A DNA stretch of 56,742 nt from Amoebophrya sp. AT5.2 (lineage: Eukaryota > Sar > Dinophyceae > Syndiniales > Amoebophryaceae). The position numbers and the translations under genes are program-made. The stretch is from positions 1-56,742 of the forward strand of contig RXOD01003816.1 in NCBI GenBank assembly GCA_005223375.1, read 5' to 3'. Positions 43,334 to 54,845 of the stretch are shown here, piece after piece; position 1 is the stretch's first letter; every line of letters starts with the position of its first letter. A model generated the notes under the pieces. It had not been told where the DNA came from and did no database searches. It saw only the letters and a program-made list of their open reading frames with translations.

Positions 43334-44608
43334 ATGCAATTCATTGCAAATGCAATTTATTCGTCGTCCTCAACCGCCACTCAGATCGTGCACGGCGCTG
43401 TGGCGGATCGCCCGTCATTCCAGCGCGTGTACCGAGACGCTTCTGCCGTGAAGTCGATCTTTTACGAGGAGACGCTGAACGTGCTGTTGGTAGTGAACGC
43501 CCACGGTCATGTGCTGGTGTTCGACGCAAGCGGGCCGCATTTCCCCCTGCAGGCCTCTCTCCAGAATTCTATTGCCGATGAGGGCGAGCGTCTCGTAGCG
43601 ATCGCCGCGGCACCGCTGGTGACTTGTAGCGCCCTTGATCAGCCGCAGGTACGACATGCTTTGTCAAAGAACGCGCAACGGATCCTGTTCTGGGTCGCGT
43701 GCACTGCAGGTGGCGGGCTCGAGACAGGCCATTACGTGCATAATGTGGAAGTGGAGGATGATTCGATTTCGATGCGCGACGACGTTGGCGTGAACGGGCC
43801 CCGGTCGCTGACGGGGCTGAGTAAAACGCCAGGGCCGCCGGTGTCCCTCGGGCCCGGGGGCTTTGGCACCAGTGTAGCTGTGGTGAGCACCCTCCCGCTG
43901 ACGCATTTGGTTGCGGTGGGGTCAACAAGCGGCCTGATTCACCTGTATCGACACGAGGCCGGCTTTACCGTAACGTTGCACAGGTTTGGCGTGAGCCTTC
44001 CTCTTCTCGGTGCTGGGGGACCATACTCGAAAGACACGGGCCGTTTCCGTCGCACAGACAATGGCGAAGCCTGCGTGCCTGGGGAAGTCAACAGCATCTG
44101 TGCGGTGGGAGACTCAAGTACCGGTTCAAGATCAATTCTGTTCGCAGCCGCCTGCAGCGATGGATACGCCTACATAATTGACGTCAACAAATCTGGGCGA
44201 TCTACTCCACGGAGCGTGATCAGCTGCGGCCCTTGCTGCCCAGAGGACACGACAGCGCGCGCAGCTGCAAAGATGAACGCGGTGTGCTACGATCCGGCCC
44301 GAAAACTGCTGCTCGCGGCGGCCTGGGACCAGACGATCCGCGCATTTCGAATCGAGGAGGAGCAGGATGGAGAATCGTTAGAACCGAAGATACCGAGGGG
44401 GAGGGTTGCGCAGCAGGTGGGCGTCGGGTACACTTCAGTAAGCGAATTGCAGAGTATGGCAGTGGACCCCGGTGGAAGTGGGAAAGTCATTGTCGGCGGC
44501 CGTGGCCTGGAGTGGTTTTCGATCGACGAGGTGTGCGACGGGGGATCATCACACGCTAATCGGGTAACGCAAGCGGCAGCAGCGTCAGCGCGTCTCGGGG
44601 GAGCTTAA
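43334..44608 (+). CDS. WD40-like protein, possibly GNB1L/Asa1-type
   Basis: A single exon of 424 aa from ATG 43334, only 75 bases after the stop of the WDR6-like gene and on the same strand. Propeller-like blades include NVLLVVNAHGHVLVFDAS, HLVAVGSTSGLIHLYR, LFAAACSDGYAYIIDVN and LLLAAAWDQTIRAFRI, and the end reads GKVIVGGRGLEWFSID. The AAWDQTIRAFRI blade near the C-terminus recalls the GWD.RIR.FR blade of GNB1L/Asa1, a small seven-blade protein of the TTT/ASTRA pathway, but that resemblance is weak. I tested whether this is a third exon of the upstream gene: the GTACTT at 43241 is a plausible donor, but the only nearby acceptor (before 43333) gives the wrong frame. I therefore keep it as a separate gene. 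Confidence 0.6.
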   Translation: MQFIANAIYSSSSTATQIVHGAVADRPSFQRVYRDASAVKSIFYEETLNVLLVVNAHGHVLVFDASGPHFPLQASLQNSIADEGERLVAIAAAPLVTCSALDQPQVRHALSKNAQRILFWVACTAGGGLETGHYVHNVEVEDDSISMRDDVGVNGPRSLTGLSKTPGPPVSLGPGGFGTSVAVVSTLPLTHLVAVGSTSGLIHLYRHEAGFTVTLHRFGVSLPLLGAGGPYSKDTGRFRRTDNGEACVPGEVNSICAVGDSSTGSRSILFAAACSDGYAYIIDVNKSGRSTPRSVISCGPCCPEDTTARAAAKMNAVCYDPARKLLLAAAWDQTIRAFRIEEEQDGESLEPKIPRGRVAQQVGVGYTSVSELQSMAVDPGGSGKVIVGGRGLEWFSIDEVCDGGSSHANRVTQAAAASARLGGA

Positions 44609-45686
44609 AACATCAGAGGAGCGGTGGCCAAAGCGCCCCCATTCTCCGCTGAAAGCAATGTTAAAAGCGCCACTTCACGCACAGAGGTGCAGCACGATCG
44701 TAAATGAACTGCGAAAAAATGTCAAAGCCCATCCGACGACCGCCCAGCCGCAGTCCCATTCATTTGTTGAGCCCGACTTACAAAAAATGATCGACGTCGT
44801 GCCGTCGAGTGTTCTCTTGATTTTCCCTGAGTTCGTGCGTGAGGCGAAGAGTAATTGAAGGATCACAAAAAACAAAAGACCACCTGTTGTACCGAAGACG
44901 CCGCTGCCTGTCCCGAATGCATAAATGGCGAAGTCGTGCTCTGTGCCACTACACTGTTAATAAATGAGTTGTTCATGTTGATTCAGGTCGTTGTTGCTGA
45001 TGCTGTCAGGACTTTCAGGTTGATCCCCTCTTCAAGCTGGAATATTTACAATGAACGCAACACGAAAAAACCAGACCACGCTCCAGAAGAGGGCGTAAGT
45101 AATTGTTGGTCTACAGAACAATCGGCAGGGATCGCATAGCAAAGCAGTGTGTCGGTAACAAAGCATGCAGAGGGACATGGCCGCATTGGCGTAAGACCCC
45201 CAAAAAGGAGCTCACTTTTCTGCGCGACTTCCTATCGCTTTTCTGCGCCCGGAGCCACAAGACAAAAATCACGCACATCACATTCACTCATTTTTATTTG
45301 ATTTCATTTCATTTTGGTAGGATTCACTGATGGCGGGGGATCGCGCTGAAGCGTCGTAAATTCGCGCAAGCAGAAACGGATCTGGTCTCGCCACGCGGAA
45401 AAATCGCGTACTTAGCGCGCTTCGCACCGCAAAGTCAGGCGCGCGGCGCAGAAAACCGATCAGGGTCTGCCCGGTTAACGCGTAGGACGCTAGCATCGTT
45501 CGCGTCTTCGGGTCCTCCGCGAGTTGTTTTTCTGGTTTGTAACAGTGGGGAGACATTATAGACCACTAGCTACACTCCACTTCGTGTCCGACTCCGACCT
45601 CCTGTGCCTTGCTTCCTGAGGGAGGAGGAAGGAGCAACGAGGAACCCGGTACGAAGTGCCCCATTTACACCTCGCAGCACGACGAA
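44609..45686. other. Intergenic spacer
   Basis: About 1.1 kb with only short frames. A T-rich tract ending TTTTGGTAG near 45321 and AG sites closer to the next ATG could serve as splice acceptors for the Snf7 leader. Confidence 0.5.
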
Positions 45687-46783
45687 ATGAACTTGTTTTT
45701 CGGATCCAAGAAGAAGGAGGTGGAGAAGAAGCCTCAGAAAAGTTTGGGCGCGGAGGCGGCGGATACGATAAAAAGACTGCGGGGCGACATCGAAGCCTTG
45801 GAAAAGCGACGAAAGTACATGGATGCGCAGGTAGCCGAGCTGGAGGAGGCTGTGCGGGAAAAAGTACGAAGAAAGGACAAGAACGGGGCGAAAATGGCGC
45901 TGTTGCGAAAGCAAGCACTGGGAAAGAACGCGACACAAATCGACAACCAGATTCTCACGCTCGAAAATCAGTGCCTGTACTATCTTTCAATTGTTAGTTT
46001 GCTTTATCGCTACGTTTACGTAAGCTACTGTCGGTCTTTTTTTGTCAGTTTCCTTGGCTTCCTTTTTCCCTCTACCAAATTTTACACATTCCCGATTCCG
46101 TCAGGCAACTCGAGAACGCCACGACAAACATGACCGCCGTGCGGGCGATGGAGCAAGGATTGGCGATGCAGAAGAAGATAGCCAACGACATGAACGCCGA
46201 CAAGGTAGAACAACTGTTCGACGACCTCGCCGAACAAAACGACTTCTCCAACGAAGTCTCCGACCTCTTTGCATCGAGTACCAACTTACTTAACTTTTTG
46301 TTTTCATTCATCTTCATCTTCTTCATTGGTTGGGGGAACACTCCAAAATTCACGAGCCAGGGGCGGTAGCTCAGTAAGTGACTCAGTCCTCAACACTTGA
46401 CAGAACAAATGAAACAAATACATCAGACGCGGACCAAATCGGCGGCGATCTCGATCTGGACGACGAGTTGGACCAGCTTTCGGCGCAGCTCCTGGAAGAA
46501 GACTTGCTCAAGGCCAAAACAATACCAAACGCGCAGCCGGCGGCAACGGTGCCAGCAGCTCCGGTAGTTTTTTAGACAACTTAGTTTGGGTTTGCAAAAT
46601 GAGCTTTGGGGATTAGTGCTGCATGTTTCAGTTTCATCTAGAGTACAACTGGACCGCGACCGTTCGCGCTCACGATTTCATCTTCAGCATTTCCTTTTAC
46701 AAAAACAACAGCAAGCGGCGAGTTTGGAGAAGGACGAGGAGGCGCAGCTAGCGGAGCTGCAAGCGCAGCTGAATTTCGCGTAG
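45687..46783 (+). CDS. CHMP4: ESCRT-III subunit Snf7/CHMP4 (Vps32)
   Basis: Snf7 polymerises into the ESCRT-III filaments that cut membrane necks during multivesicular-body formation and cytokinesis. Exons are 45687-45970, 46105-46277, 46427-46563 and 46712-46783, giving 221 aa, the usual family size. Introns start GTGCCT, GTACCA and GTAGTT and end TCAG, TCAG and ACAG. The N-terminus (MNLFFGSKKKE) is a short amphipathic, membrane-binding type. Basic helices follow (ALEKRRKYMDAQVAELEEAV, RRKDKNGAKMALLRKQAL), then LENQQLENATTNMTAVRAM and DKVEQLFDDLAEQNDFSNEV. The acidic half has DLDLDDELDQLSAQL, and the end (EEAQLAELQAQLNF) resembles a MIM1-type Vps4-binding helix. Helix order and spacing match Snf7. 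Confidence 0.93.
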
Positions 46784-47613
46784 GGAGCGACGATCCGCTA
46801 TCGAAGTCGAACCCAATAACCTATTGTCAGCGTCACTCAGCCCCATAACGATGAGCCAGAACCCATTTGGATGAAGTTTTGGCGGAGAAACGATTACGAA
46901 CGACCAAGTGGTCCCGATTATTTGTACTCCATTCGATCCACGCGAAGCTCGCGCGCTTAGAAGTACAAAAGAAGTTGCAAAAAAACGCGGATGACGTTGT
47001 ACTAGACAAGCCAAGGCGTTCGCTGGGATTAGACCGGCTTCCCACGACTACGGTTCATCTTTGTGGTGCGGGTGCTTTTCCTTTCCGTGCGTAATGCCGG
47101 GCTCCGGCAATGTGGATGTGTCTCTGTGATTGTCGGCTGCGACCCCCAAAAGGCTTCAGGTTTCCGTCGTTGTACAAGTGCTCAGTTTGTCGCGGATCAG
47201 TGATTTTTCTTTGAGGCGCGCCCAGAAATATCATGGGACGATCACTTTTCGGATCAACGTAGAGTTCAATATTGCAACCGGCAGATTAGGATTCACGATC
47301 GATGAGCAATCCCAATCCCTGTCAAGAAGAGCCGAATGTTACGAATGCAACGCCCGCCAGGCCTTTTTCCGCGCCCCCTGACCCCATGATATTCTGGAAA
47401 CCCACCGTTTGATTTGTAGGTTATCTCATCTCATCTGTTTTGCAGATGCTTTTGAGAGGACCACTTACTTACGTCCTGCCTGCTGGAAGTATACAACATG
47501 GCTTTTTTTTGACACGATTACTAGCGCCACCATAGGCAACATCACCGATACCGACTAATTATCAACACTTACCGTCGCAGACAAGCGTTTTTTTTGTCCT
47601 TAGCATTCTTTGG
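46784..47613. other. Intergenic spacer
   Basis: About 0.8 kb without a supported gene. It ends in the acceptor-like tract listed at 47585-47603. Confidence 0.5.
47585..47603 (+). promoter_or_regulatory. Candidate trans-splice (or 5' UTR) acceptor
   Basis: GCGTTTTTTTTGTCCTTAG is a strong polypyrimidine tract plus AG, ending 10 bases before the ATG of the exchanger gene. In a unidirectional array this is where a spliced-leader acceptor would be expected. A conventional intron in the 5' UTR would look the same. Confidence 0.4.
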
Positions 47614-49990
47614 ATGGCGCACAAGGTCAAGGGGCCCCGACGACGCACGAGTAGTAGATGGATCCCTCTTGCCGCGCTCCTCGTTGGCGCCTTGCGCGCA
47701 GGTGCAGAGGCGCGACCTCCGGCAGAAAGCGAAGCTGCCACCACTGAGCCACTTCCGGCGGCTGCGGTAATCGCGACGACCGGACCCGGAGCAGATACAG
47801 AAGAGAAGGCCATTAATGAGTTCGGCTCGCAGGCTTCGGTAGCTGTTGTACGACTCCCTGCAGAAGTTGCACCTGCTGATGCTACGACGACGACGAAGGA
47901 GCAACCCACTGGTAATGTTGTTCCCGAGCAACCTGTTGACGTTGAGCTTGAGAATGCGGCGACTACGCCACAGCCAGCGCCGAAGGCGGACTCCGCGCCG
48001 GACGCAGAAAGGTCTGGACTTGGAGCGGAAGGTCCTCGCACAGAGCAGGCTGGAGCGACAGCGATCAACGCAGAGCTCGCGGAGGAGGCTCGTTCGGCGG
48101 GCGGAACCTTGGCGCTCCGCCGCGTGGTTCAACTTCTCTTCTTTGCCTACAGCTTCGCCGGGCTAGCACTTGGAGCGGACCATTTGTGCAACTCGATGGA
48201 AACTCTCTGTGTGCGTAACAAGATTCCGGAAGACGTCGGCGGCGCGAGCTTCATGGCCTTCGGATCAGCCATACCGGAGATTACAGTACTTTCCTTGGCG
48301 GGCCCTGTTTCTATACCATGCTGAACAGCAGGCACAGGAGCGCGAGCTGCGCGTGGAGAAACATATGTATGCAAACTCTGTCTCTTTGTTAGATTTTTCT
48401 GTTCTTTCAAAACAAATGGGATTGCATTTTCAACAGGTGAACGCGATTTCGACCTACCGCAGCCTACAAGACCAGGCGGGGGCGCGTCGCAGTCTTTTCG
48501 ACTACGTCGCCGCGGGATCGGATCTCGCGGCCAATGCGGATTCGCGAGCGACGGAGGCCACAATTGCGCGCGCCGATGCGTACGCAACGCCTGACGTCGC
48601 CTCTCCTGCCGACCTCGGCGTCGGCGGCATTCTGGGTTCCGGCTTCATCGCTTTTTTGTTGATTCCGAGTCTCTGCATCTCGTATAGTCCGCGACGTGCT
48701 CGGGGCCGCTTCCTGTTGCTGCGAAAGACGGTGCTGCAACGTGACATCAGTTTTTACGCGGTAGCGCTGCTTATTTTGAACTTCGCGCTGTGGAAGCGTC
48801 AAGCGAACCTGCTCATGTCGATAGCGCTTCTTGTAGTGTACACGGCGTACATGTGTTCGCTGCTTCGCGCGCGATGGCGCGGTGCCGCGAGCAGTGGAAC
48901 AAATGGAGAGTCCTTCATTTCTACCGAGGTGGCCGCAATGATGGTGGACGCGGAGAATTTGGAGGACGATGATGTGGTGATCGCGACGGGGGAAAGAATA
49001 CCAAGTCCGGAGTATGAGGTGCCGCTGCAGAGCCCGACAGAGGAGGGGGCAGGCTTTATTTCCGTCGATTCGAGTATGCTGGATCGCACAGCTGCAATAG
49101 AAAATTCCTCGACGACGGCCAGCAGCGCGTCGACGAGCGACTACAATTTGATGGTGGACGACGCCGGCGCACCAAACGGCGCGAGCAAGTACGCAGCGCA
49201 CTACTCTGCGCCCACGCATTCTTCCGGGACGGCATTATCATCAACCGCACCTCCTTCGCGACAGATCAGCATCGACCCATCACAGTTCAGCAGCGCCTCT
49301 TCCTTCGGACCTCCCGTGCATCCCGAACGCAGAATGCGTTCCGCCACGATGTTCCAGCACCTTCGAATACACTGCACCGCTCTGTTGCGATACTGCGTCG
49401 CGCCGCTGCACTTCGCTTTAGATAACACCTGTCCGGACTGCCGCGCGCATCAACCGAACGAGAAGTACTACTACGTCACCTTCCTCGTATCCTTCGCTTG
49501 GATCTCCCTCTTCAGCTATTTCATCACGGACATCTCGTGCGATTGGGTGGACGCGATTGGCGTGCCCTCGCTAATGGCCTTCGCCGGGCTCTGCCTCGTC
49601 GCCACCGGGGCCGAGATTCCCGATGCGGTAAATTCCGTGACCGTCGCAAAACGGGGGCTCGGGTCGATGGCGACGTCCGCGTGCCTCGGATCGCAGATTG
49701 CGAACATCTGCCTGGGACTGGGACTGTCCTGGGGCGTGGCCTGTGTGATGAGTGGGGAGCCGGTCGAGATCGGCAGGCACGATTTTCTGATCCAGTTCGC
49801 GAGCAAAGCGCAAGTCGTGAACGTGGGAGTCTTCTACATCGCGAGCTGTGTCTTTTCCGCGCGACCAGACGGCAGTGTGGTGCTCGGGAAGAAGCACGTG
49901 GCGCTCTTTGGCGTGCTGTATTTGCTCTGGATGGGTGTTTTTGCCAAAATCGCGCTTGGCGCAAAGTCCGCGGCCGCACGTGTCGGCTAG
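47614..49990 (+). CDS. NCKX-type Na+/Ca2+ exchanger (SLC24/CaCA family)
   Basis: Exons 47614-48285 and 48437-49990 (741 aa); the intron is GTACTT...ACAG in phase 0 and cuts inside the alpha-1 repeat (PEIT then VNAIS). An N-terminal signal peptide (WIPLAALLVGALRAGAEA) and a disordered acidic ectodomain precede the first repeat. Alpha-1 reads GGASFMAFGSAIPEIT with Glu222 at the position of NCKX2 Glu188. A membrane cluster and a long cytoplasmic loop follow, then alpha-2, MAFAGLCLVATGAEIPDA with Asp620 at the position of NCKX2 Asp548. Twenty-seven residues on, GSQIANICLG has Asn647 where NCKX2 has Asp575 in GSNVFDI. About ten membrane segments are visible. Family knowledge: CaCA members exchange Na+ for Ca2+, and NCKX also move K+. 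The Asn suggests K+ independence here, which is inference. Confidence 0.88.
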
Positions 49991-50360
49991 TCGCAGCTCT
50001 TTACCGAACATCCATGAACTTGAACGTCTATACTTCTGCAGTATTGGTGCTGCGAATCGACATCCAGCTCGACGACACTCTGGGTTCTATTGTCCACTGG
50101 GGCAGTTCGTGTTCCTTCTTCGCTCGTCGATATCGTCGTTCAGAGGGAAGAATGTAGTGGCCATTCGCAGGAGGGGGCAAGTGTCGCAAGAAGTGCTAAA
50201 GAGCCTCGAAATAGTCACATAAAAGGAGTGCATGTCCAACTGCAACCAAATACGGTCGAGAAACAATTCCGGCAAAATTCTAGCCACAAAGTAGTGTCAT
50301 CCGCGGCACCAGCTAGCTGATATTTTTAGCACACCTTCAAAATCATCAAAACTTGTGGAG
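49991..50360. other. Intergenic spacer
   Basis: No supported gene. Confidence 0.5.
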
Positions 50361-51528
50361 ATGGCATCGTCGGGGAATGACGCGGCGCCGATCGAGGTGC
50401 GCGTTTTGGTTGTCGGCGAAGCTGGGGTCGGGAAAAGCAGCTTGGTCAATCGCCTGATCTATCAGTCGGCCGGGCAGCCAGATATCACCATCGGCCACAC
50501 GCAAAATGTCTGGCGGTTCGACGTCGACGGCGAGTTCGGAAGGAGGAGAAAGGTACCTCCTACTTTTACTTTCTTACGTCTTACTTTTACGTAGAAAGAT
50601 GTATGAAGATGATCCGTCACGTTCGGCACACCGATCCTCCTCCATCCCAGATTCATATGGTTCTCACGGACGTGGGCGGTGGTCCGAACATGCGAGCGTT
50701 GCAGCGCGAGCTCTTCAAGGGCGCTACGGCCGTCGTGTTCGTTTTCGACCTGTGTGATCGGGGCAGCTACACTCGCCTCTCGAGCTGGTTCCGCGAAATC
50801 AAAGAAACCTGCGGGAGGCAAAACGCGTCCTTGATTCAGGTCATGGTGGGAAACAAAGCAGACCTTGCGAACTCGGACTCGATCACCACACAAAACCGGC
50901 AAGTGAGCGAGGGAGAGGCGCGCGATGGGGCGAGCAGCAACAAAATGAAGTACGTGGAAACCTCGGCACAAAACGGTGAGATTGATTCAAATGTTTCTGA
51001 TTTATTTCAACAGTCTACCGCGACTAGGGCCGTAGCGCTGTGTGTCGTCTCGTGTTTGTTTTGCCTAGTACTTGGCAGTACATTGGTATAAATATAGGAA
51101 AATCCGGTCGACCTCGACACTCAAAGTCAAAGACTATTGATCTTCCTCTTGTTGATTCCAGGTCAGAACGTGGAGCCATTCTTCCGCGAGATAGGTCGGG
51201 AAATAATGGAGCAGCTAGCCGCTGGTGCAATCAACCTGGAGGCGCCAGACCTGCACGGCGTCCGCCTCGCGAAAATACCAATGTCAGGCGGCGCTATGCG
51301 GCCATACAACCAGCAAGGTACTTGCATCTAAGTACTTGAATTGCCAGAGCTAGTCGTTTGTTTTTTGCTCCTCCTTGGACTTCTTTTCGGCGGGGACCAT
51401 ACGGCTTGTCGTCGCGGTAACATGTGTACTCTCTTCCACCACTTTTCTGTTTCCTTCACATAGGAACATTGACGTGTCCGGGCTTTCGGGACTTATTCTT
51501 GCGGTGGTGTCACGGTCATCCTGGCTAA
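50361..51528 (+). CDS. Rab-like small GTPase (RABL3-like)
   Basis: Exons are 50361-50552, 50609-50975, 51162-51317 and, tentatively, 51464-51528 (259 aa). Introns start GTACCT, GTGAGA and GTACTT; the first is only 56 nt. Motifs: P-loop GEAGVGKSSL, switch-II DVGGGPN, NKAD and ETSAQN, all in Ras-superfamily order, with VVFVFDL between them. The switch II has Gly-Gly where Rabs have DTAGQE. The same DVGG occurs in RABL3, so a RABL3-type protein is the best guess. Loss of the catalytic Gln suggests slow or altered GTP hydrolysis. No C-terminal prenylation Cys pair is seen in the modelled end. The last exon is chosen only because it joins in frame, so that end may be wrong. RABL3 relatives act in trafficking and cilia-related processes. 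Confidence 0.78.
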
Positions 51529-52662
51529 GGAGGAAAAACGTGGAAAAACGACCCGACAAAAACAGCCCCCGAACTCGGATTCTTCGCGAAATGGTGCTCC
51601 TTTTCTGTGGCGCAGTGACACCGGAGGCAGCTGCGTGGAAGATGAAGAGGAACGCATACGCAACGCGACGCGGGGCGCGGACGGCGTCGGAGAAACCAAC
51701 CTCTCGTCGTTGGGTCGAAGGCTGGAGGACAAACAAGGCTCGGGGCGGGACTGGCGCTGCCGGAGGTTGCGAGCAAAAATTGGAGCGCAGCATGCATGAC
51801 ATGCGGCGAACCTACTGTCCCGGACAATTGTTGCAGGCGCACCGACGGCTAGAACTGCGCGAAAACGGCTACTCAGAACTTTTCGGGTGCCTTGGTTGCC
51901 TTTGCCACAGCAGTGCCTGTCGTTTACCGGCGCCTTCTGGTGCCATCAAATAAGTATTCCAGATGCCACCATTTCATCTACTCTAGAGAAATGTAGTTGC
52001 AGTTGTTGGAGACCCATTTCGGCCGAGAAAAAAAAGTACGCGCGCAAGAAGCATAGAAAAAAGCCTCGCCTTACAAGTCAGTGAGCACTGGGGGCGGCAC
52101 TGAAAAGACGGAATTGAAGAAAAAAAATATTGTGACATCAAATGCGAGTATTCCGGAGCTATGGGCATTCCGTTCGTTGCTACCTAACATTCGATCCGTT
52201 GCGCTGATGGTGCTGTGGCAGGTGCTACGATTTCCGCGTCGTGTCCCGCCGTATCCGTTGGTGATCGGTGTCGCCTTCGCCATTTTCCGTCGATCTTCCG
52301 ATTTCGTCTGGCGAGCCATATCTTTGTTGCGTGCTGATCGTTCTCTCATCCTATTTTTCCAGCCGCGTTCTCTGCGGAACGTTTTGCAAATCTGCCCCTG
52401 CTTCTCTTACCAGTTTAATCGCGTGCGACACGGTTTTTTTACCGGAGGTTATCACTAAGTAAGTTATATTTTGACGACCCAGAATCAGAAAAATTCACTC
52501 GGGAACGGGAGGGTCATCGACGACAATACCTTCAACATCGCATATTTACGACTCATTTCCACTTTTGTCTTTGTGTTAGGTTGTTCGTCACATCGCTTCC
52601 GCTTGCATAGCTAGTACCCAGATTTTACCCGACAGCGAGAGCGACAGCGCGTAGAGGGAACA
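51529..52662. other. Intergenic spacer, or unplaced 3' exons
   Basis: About 1.1 kb. An open frame runs through 51375-51953 in a different phase from the GTPase model, so some of this could be a longer last exon or UTR. It has no recognised motif. Confidence 0.4.
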
Positions 52663-53822
52663 ATGTGGCCCCCCGTGCTGCAGTCGTTGCCGCAGGAGCC
52701 GCCGCCGACGCCGCCCCTGATCAAGGAACGCGCTGCAGCTAAACAAAAGAAGGACAAAGAGACCGAAAGGGGGAAAAGGGTACTTAACAGCGAAGTACTC
52801 AATTTGCGAATGCGTGTTTCACCTTCGAAAGCTGTTGTACCTCATCTCTGGTACGTAGTGCAACTGCAAGTCGCCTCTTCAGGTAGAAGTCGTAGTCTTA
52901 CGTAGGTCACTAAAAAAGGTCAGTCGCCAACCTCAAGCAAAAAAAAATGCATCACTCTTTTCAACAGAAACACGAGCTGGAGAAGCTTACCTGGGAGAAG
53001 GACAAGCGGCAGATGCTTCGCAAGATCCAGAATCTGGAGAGGTCGCTGGCTCTTCAGAAGCAAGAAAAGATGGAGGAGCGATACGATCGAAAAAACCAGC
53101 CAGAGTACTACTTGATTTTTGCCAGCAGCAGCTATGCATAGGTTGATTCAAGATTGATAATGGCGTCTTGGTTCTTCCTGTTCTTTCTCCATGCACCAAA
53201 ACGACAGCCTCTTCAATTGATTGACCGTATTAAAACAAACCCTGACAGCCCTCCCCTTCCAGCGGGCCTGATCCAGAATCCGCGGCCCGTGAACGCCGTC
53301 GATTATGAGAACCTCGAGCGAATCCCCAGGACCAAACCGTTAGTCGCCATCCCCGAGCAGCCCGACGGCTTTCCAGATTTGAAAAACGTGAGCCCAACGC
53401 CTCCCAAACGTCGGGCGCAGCTCGGCGAGTACAAGCCGCCATGGGAAGTCAATCTCGGCACCGCCGGGGACGGGCTGGGAAAAAACGCGAGTGCGTTCGA
53501 GGTGCACGGATCTGCTTTGGAAGTTAGATCTAGCGGGAAAAAATCGCGGTCGACCTCGAACTCTCCGTACAAAACCAATCTGCGACCGGCGAGCGGGTCG
53601 ACGAACATGACGTCGTCGAGGGAGACGCAGGAATTGACATCCCCGGCGCCGGGGCGCGCGGAGTTCACGTTACAGATCGGTTACGAGGACAACTTTAAGT
53701 TTCGGGAAGAAATGAAGGTCATGAACGATTTACGAATGAAGAGCTACAGTGCGTCACTGTGGGGGGCATTTCACGACTGGAAATTTACCATGCAAAATCC
53801 CAAGTACAAAGTGAAAAAGTAA
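52663..53822 (+). CDS. Unknown coiled-coil protein, 275 aa
   Basis: Exons 52663-52779, 52968-53104 and 53249-53822; introns start GTACTT and GTACTA and end ACAG and ACAG. The N-terminus is Pro-rich (LPQEPPPTPPLIKE), followed by a highly charged helix across exons 1-2 (KQKKDKETERGKR, ELEKLTWEKDKRQMLRKIQ). Exon 3 has short conserved-looking patches (PPLPAGLIQNPRP, GEYKPPWEVN) and a C-terminal helix (FKFREEMKVMNDLRMKSY) that ends in a basic tail. I recognise no family. A cytoskeletal or axonemal role would fit the style of the protein, but nothing shows it directly. Confidence 0.6.
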
Positions 53823-54845
53823 AACAGGAGATAACCTTAATGTAAGTAGTAGCTGTTATTTTTTGCAGGAGATGAAGGGTACTAGGAATGTATCTTGGAA
53901 TTGGATCACGTAATGTTGAATCTCCTCCTACTAGAGTTGGGACACTGGCAGCCTCATGTTTGTTGGCCTCTCTGCAAGGCGGGTTTCATTGAAAGAATCT
54001 ACCCACGCTTAAATGGACAATATTTAACCGAACTCTGAATTTCATTCGGTGTTTTCGATGGTTGGAACTCAGCGAGTCCGCGGGGCAGAGTGGAACGATG
54101 TGCAAACGTGCACACACAGCAAAAAGGATGTTCCGTGAACTCCATCATCGTAAAAGCATGTAGTTGTTTGAAGCTTGCGGTAGAGGTAAGCAACACCACA
54201 GAACGTCCGTCGAGAGCTCCTTTCTCACACCCGTCCAGACCCGCGTCAGAAACGTCCGTTTTGCTAAATGCTCTCGTTTGCGCGATTTTTCGTTTACGTC
54301 GTGGTGAAGTTGAGTTTTCGTCTGCGTCCCCGTCTTGTAAGAGCGCTGGACGGCCTCGGCCGCTGAGACGATATTAGCACGAAAATGCACTTCAAAGCTA
54401 ACCACATTTTCATCAATTTTTCAGTGCTGTGGACGCACACAATACCCCCTCCTATTCCCCGTTGGATTTTGCGATTTTTTGCGCTTCTCAATTTTTGGTA
54501 CAGTAGAGTCTTCACCACGTAGCATGAATGAACTTCTTCCTGTAACGCCTCATTCACTGAATACTTCGGCTTCTTCACATAATTTTCAGAATGGAGATCT
54601 TTGTTTTCTGAAGCCATTCAGGCTGCGGATCGATTCTGCGAAGCAAGATGAAAAGGGGGAAAGCAGCGCGTAGTGGGTCAACAGTGAGGTTGCATCGTCC
54701 TGAGCATTTCTAACCGCCCGTCAGCGGTGTTGACATCAACAGCGTTCAGTGCGGGTCTAGCAAATTCTGGCGGAAGGTGGAGAACGAGAATTTGCTTCCC
54801 TGGACACAAAAACACGCCCTGACAAGCGCGCCTACGAGGATCAAA
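53823..54845. other. Intergenic spacer
   Basis: About 1 kb, AT-rich near 54400-54600, no supported gene. The sequence just before ATG 54846 is open in the kinesin frame back to about 54777 but has no earlier ATG. Confidence 0.5.

Noticed and set aside
46360..46376. tRNA start (GGGCGGTAGCTCAGT)
   Set aside because: It looks like a tRNA 5' end, but no T-arm or acceptor partner follows, and it lies in an intron of the Snf7 gene.
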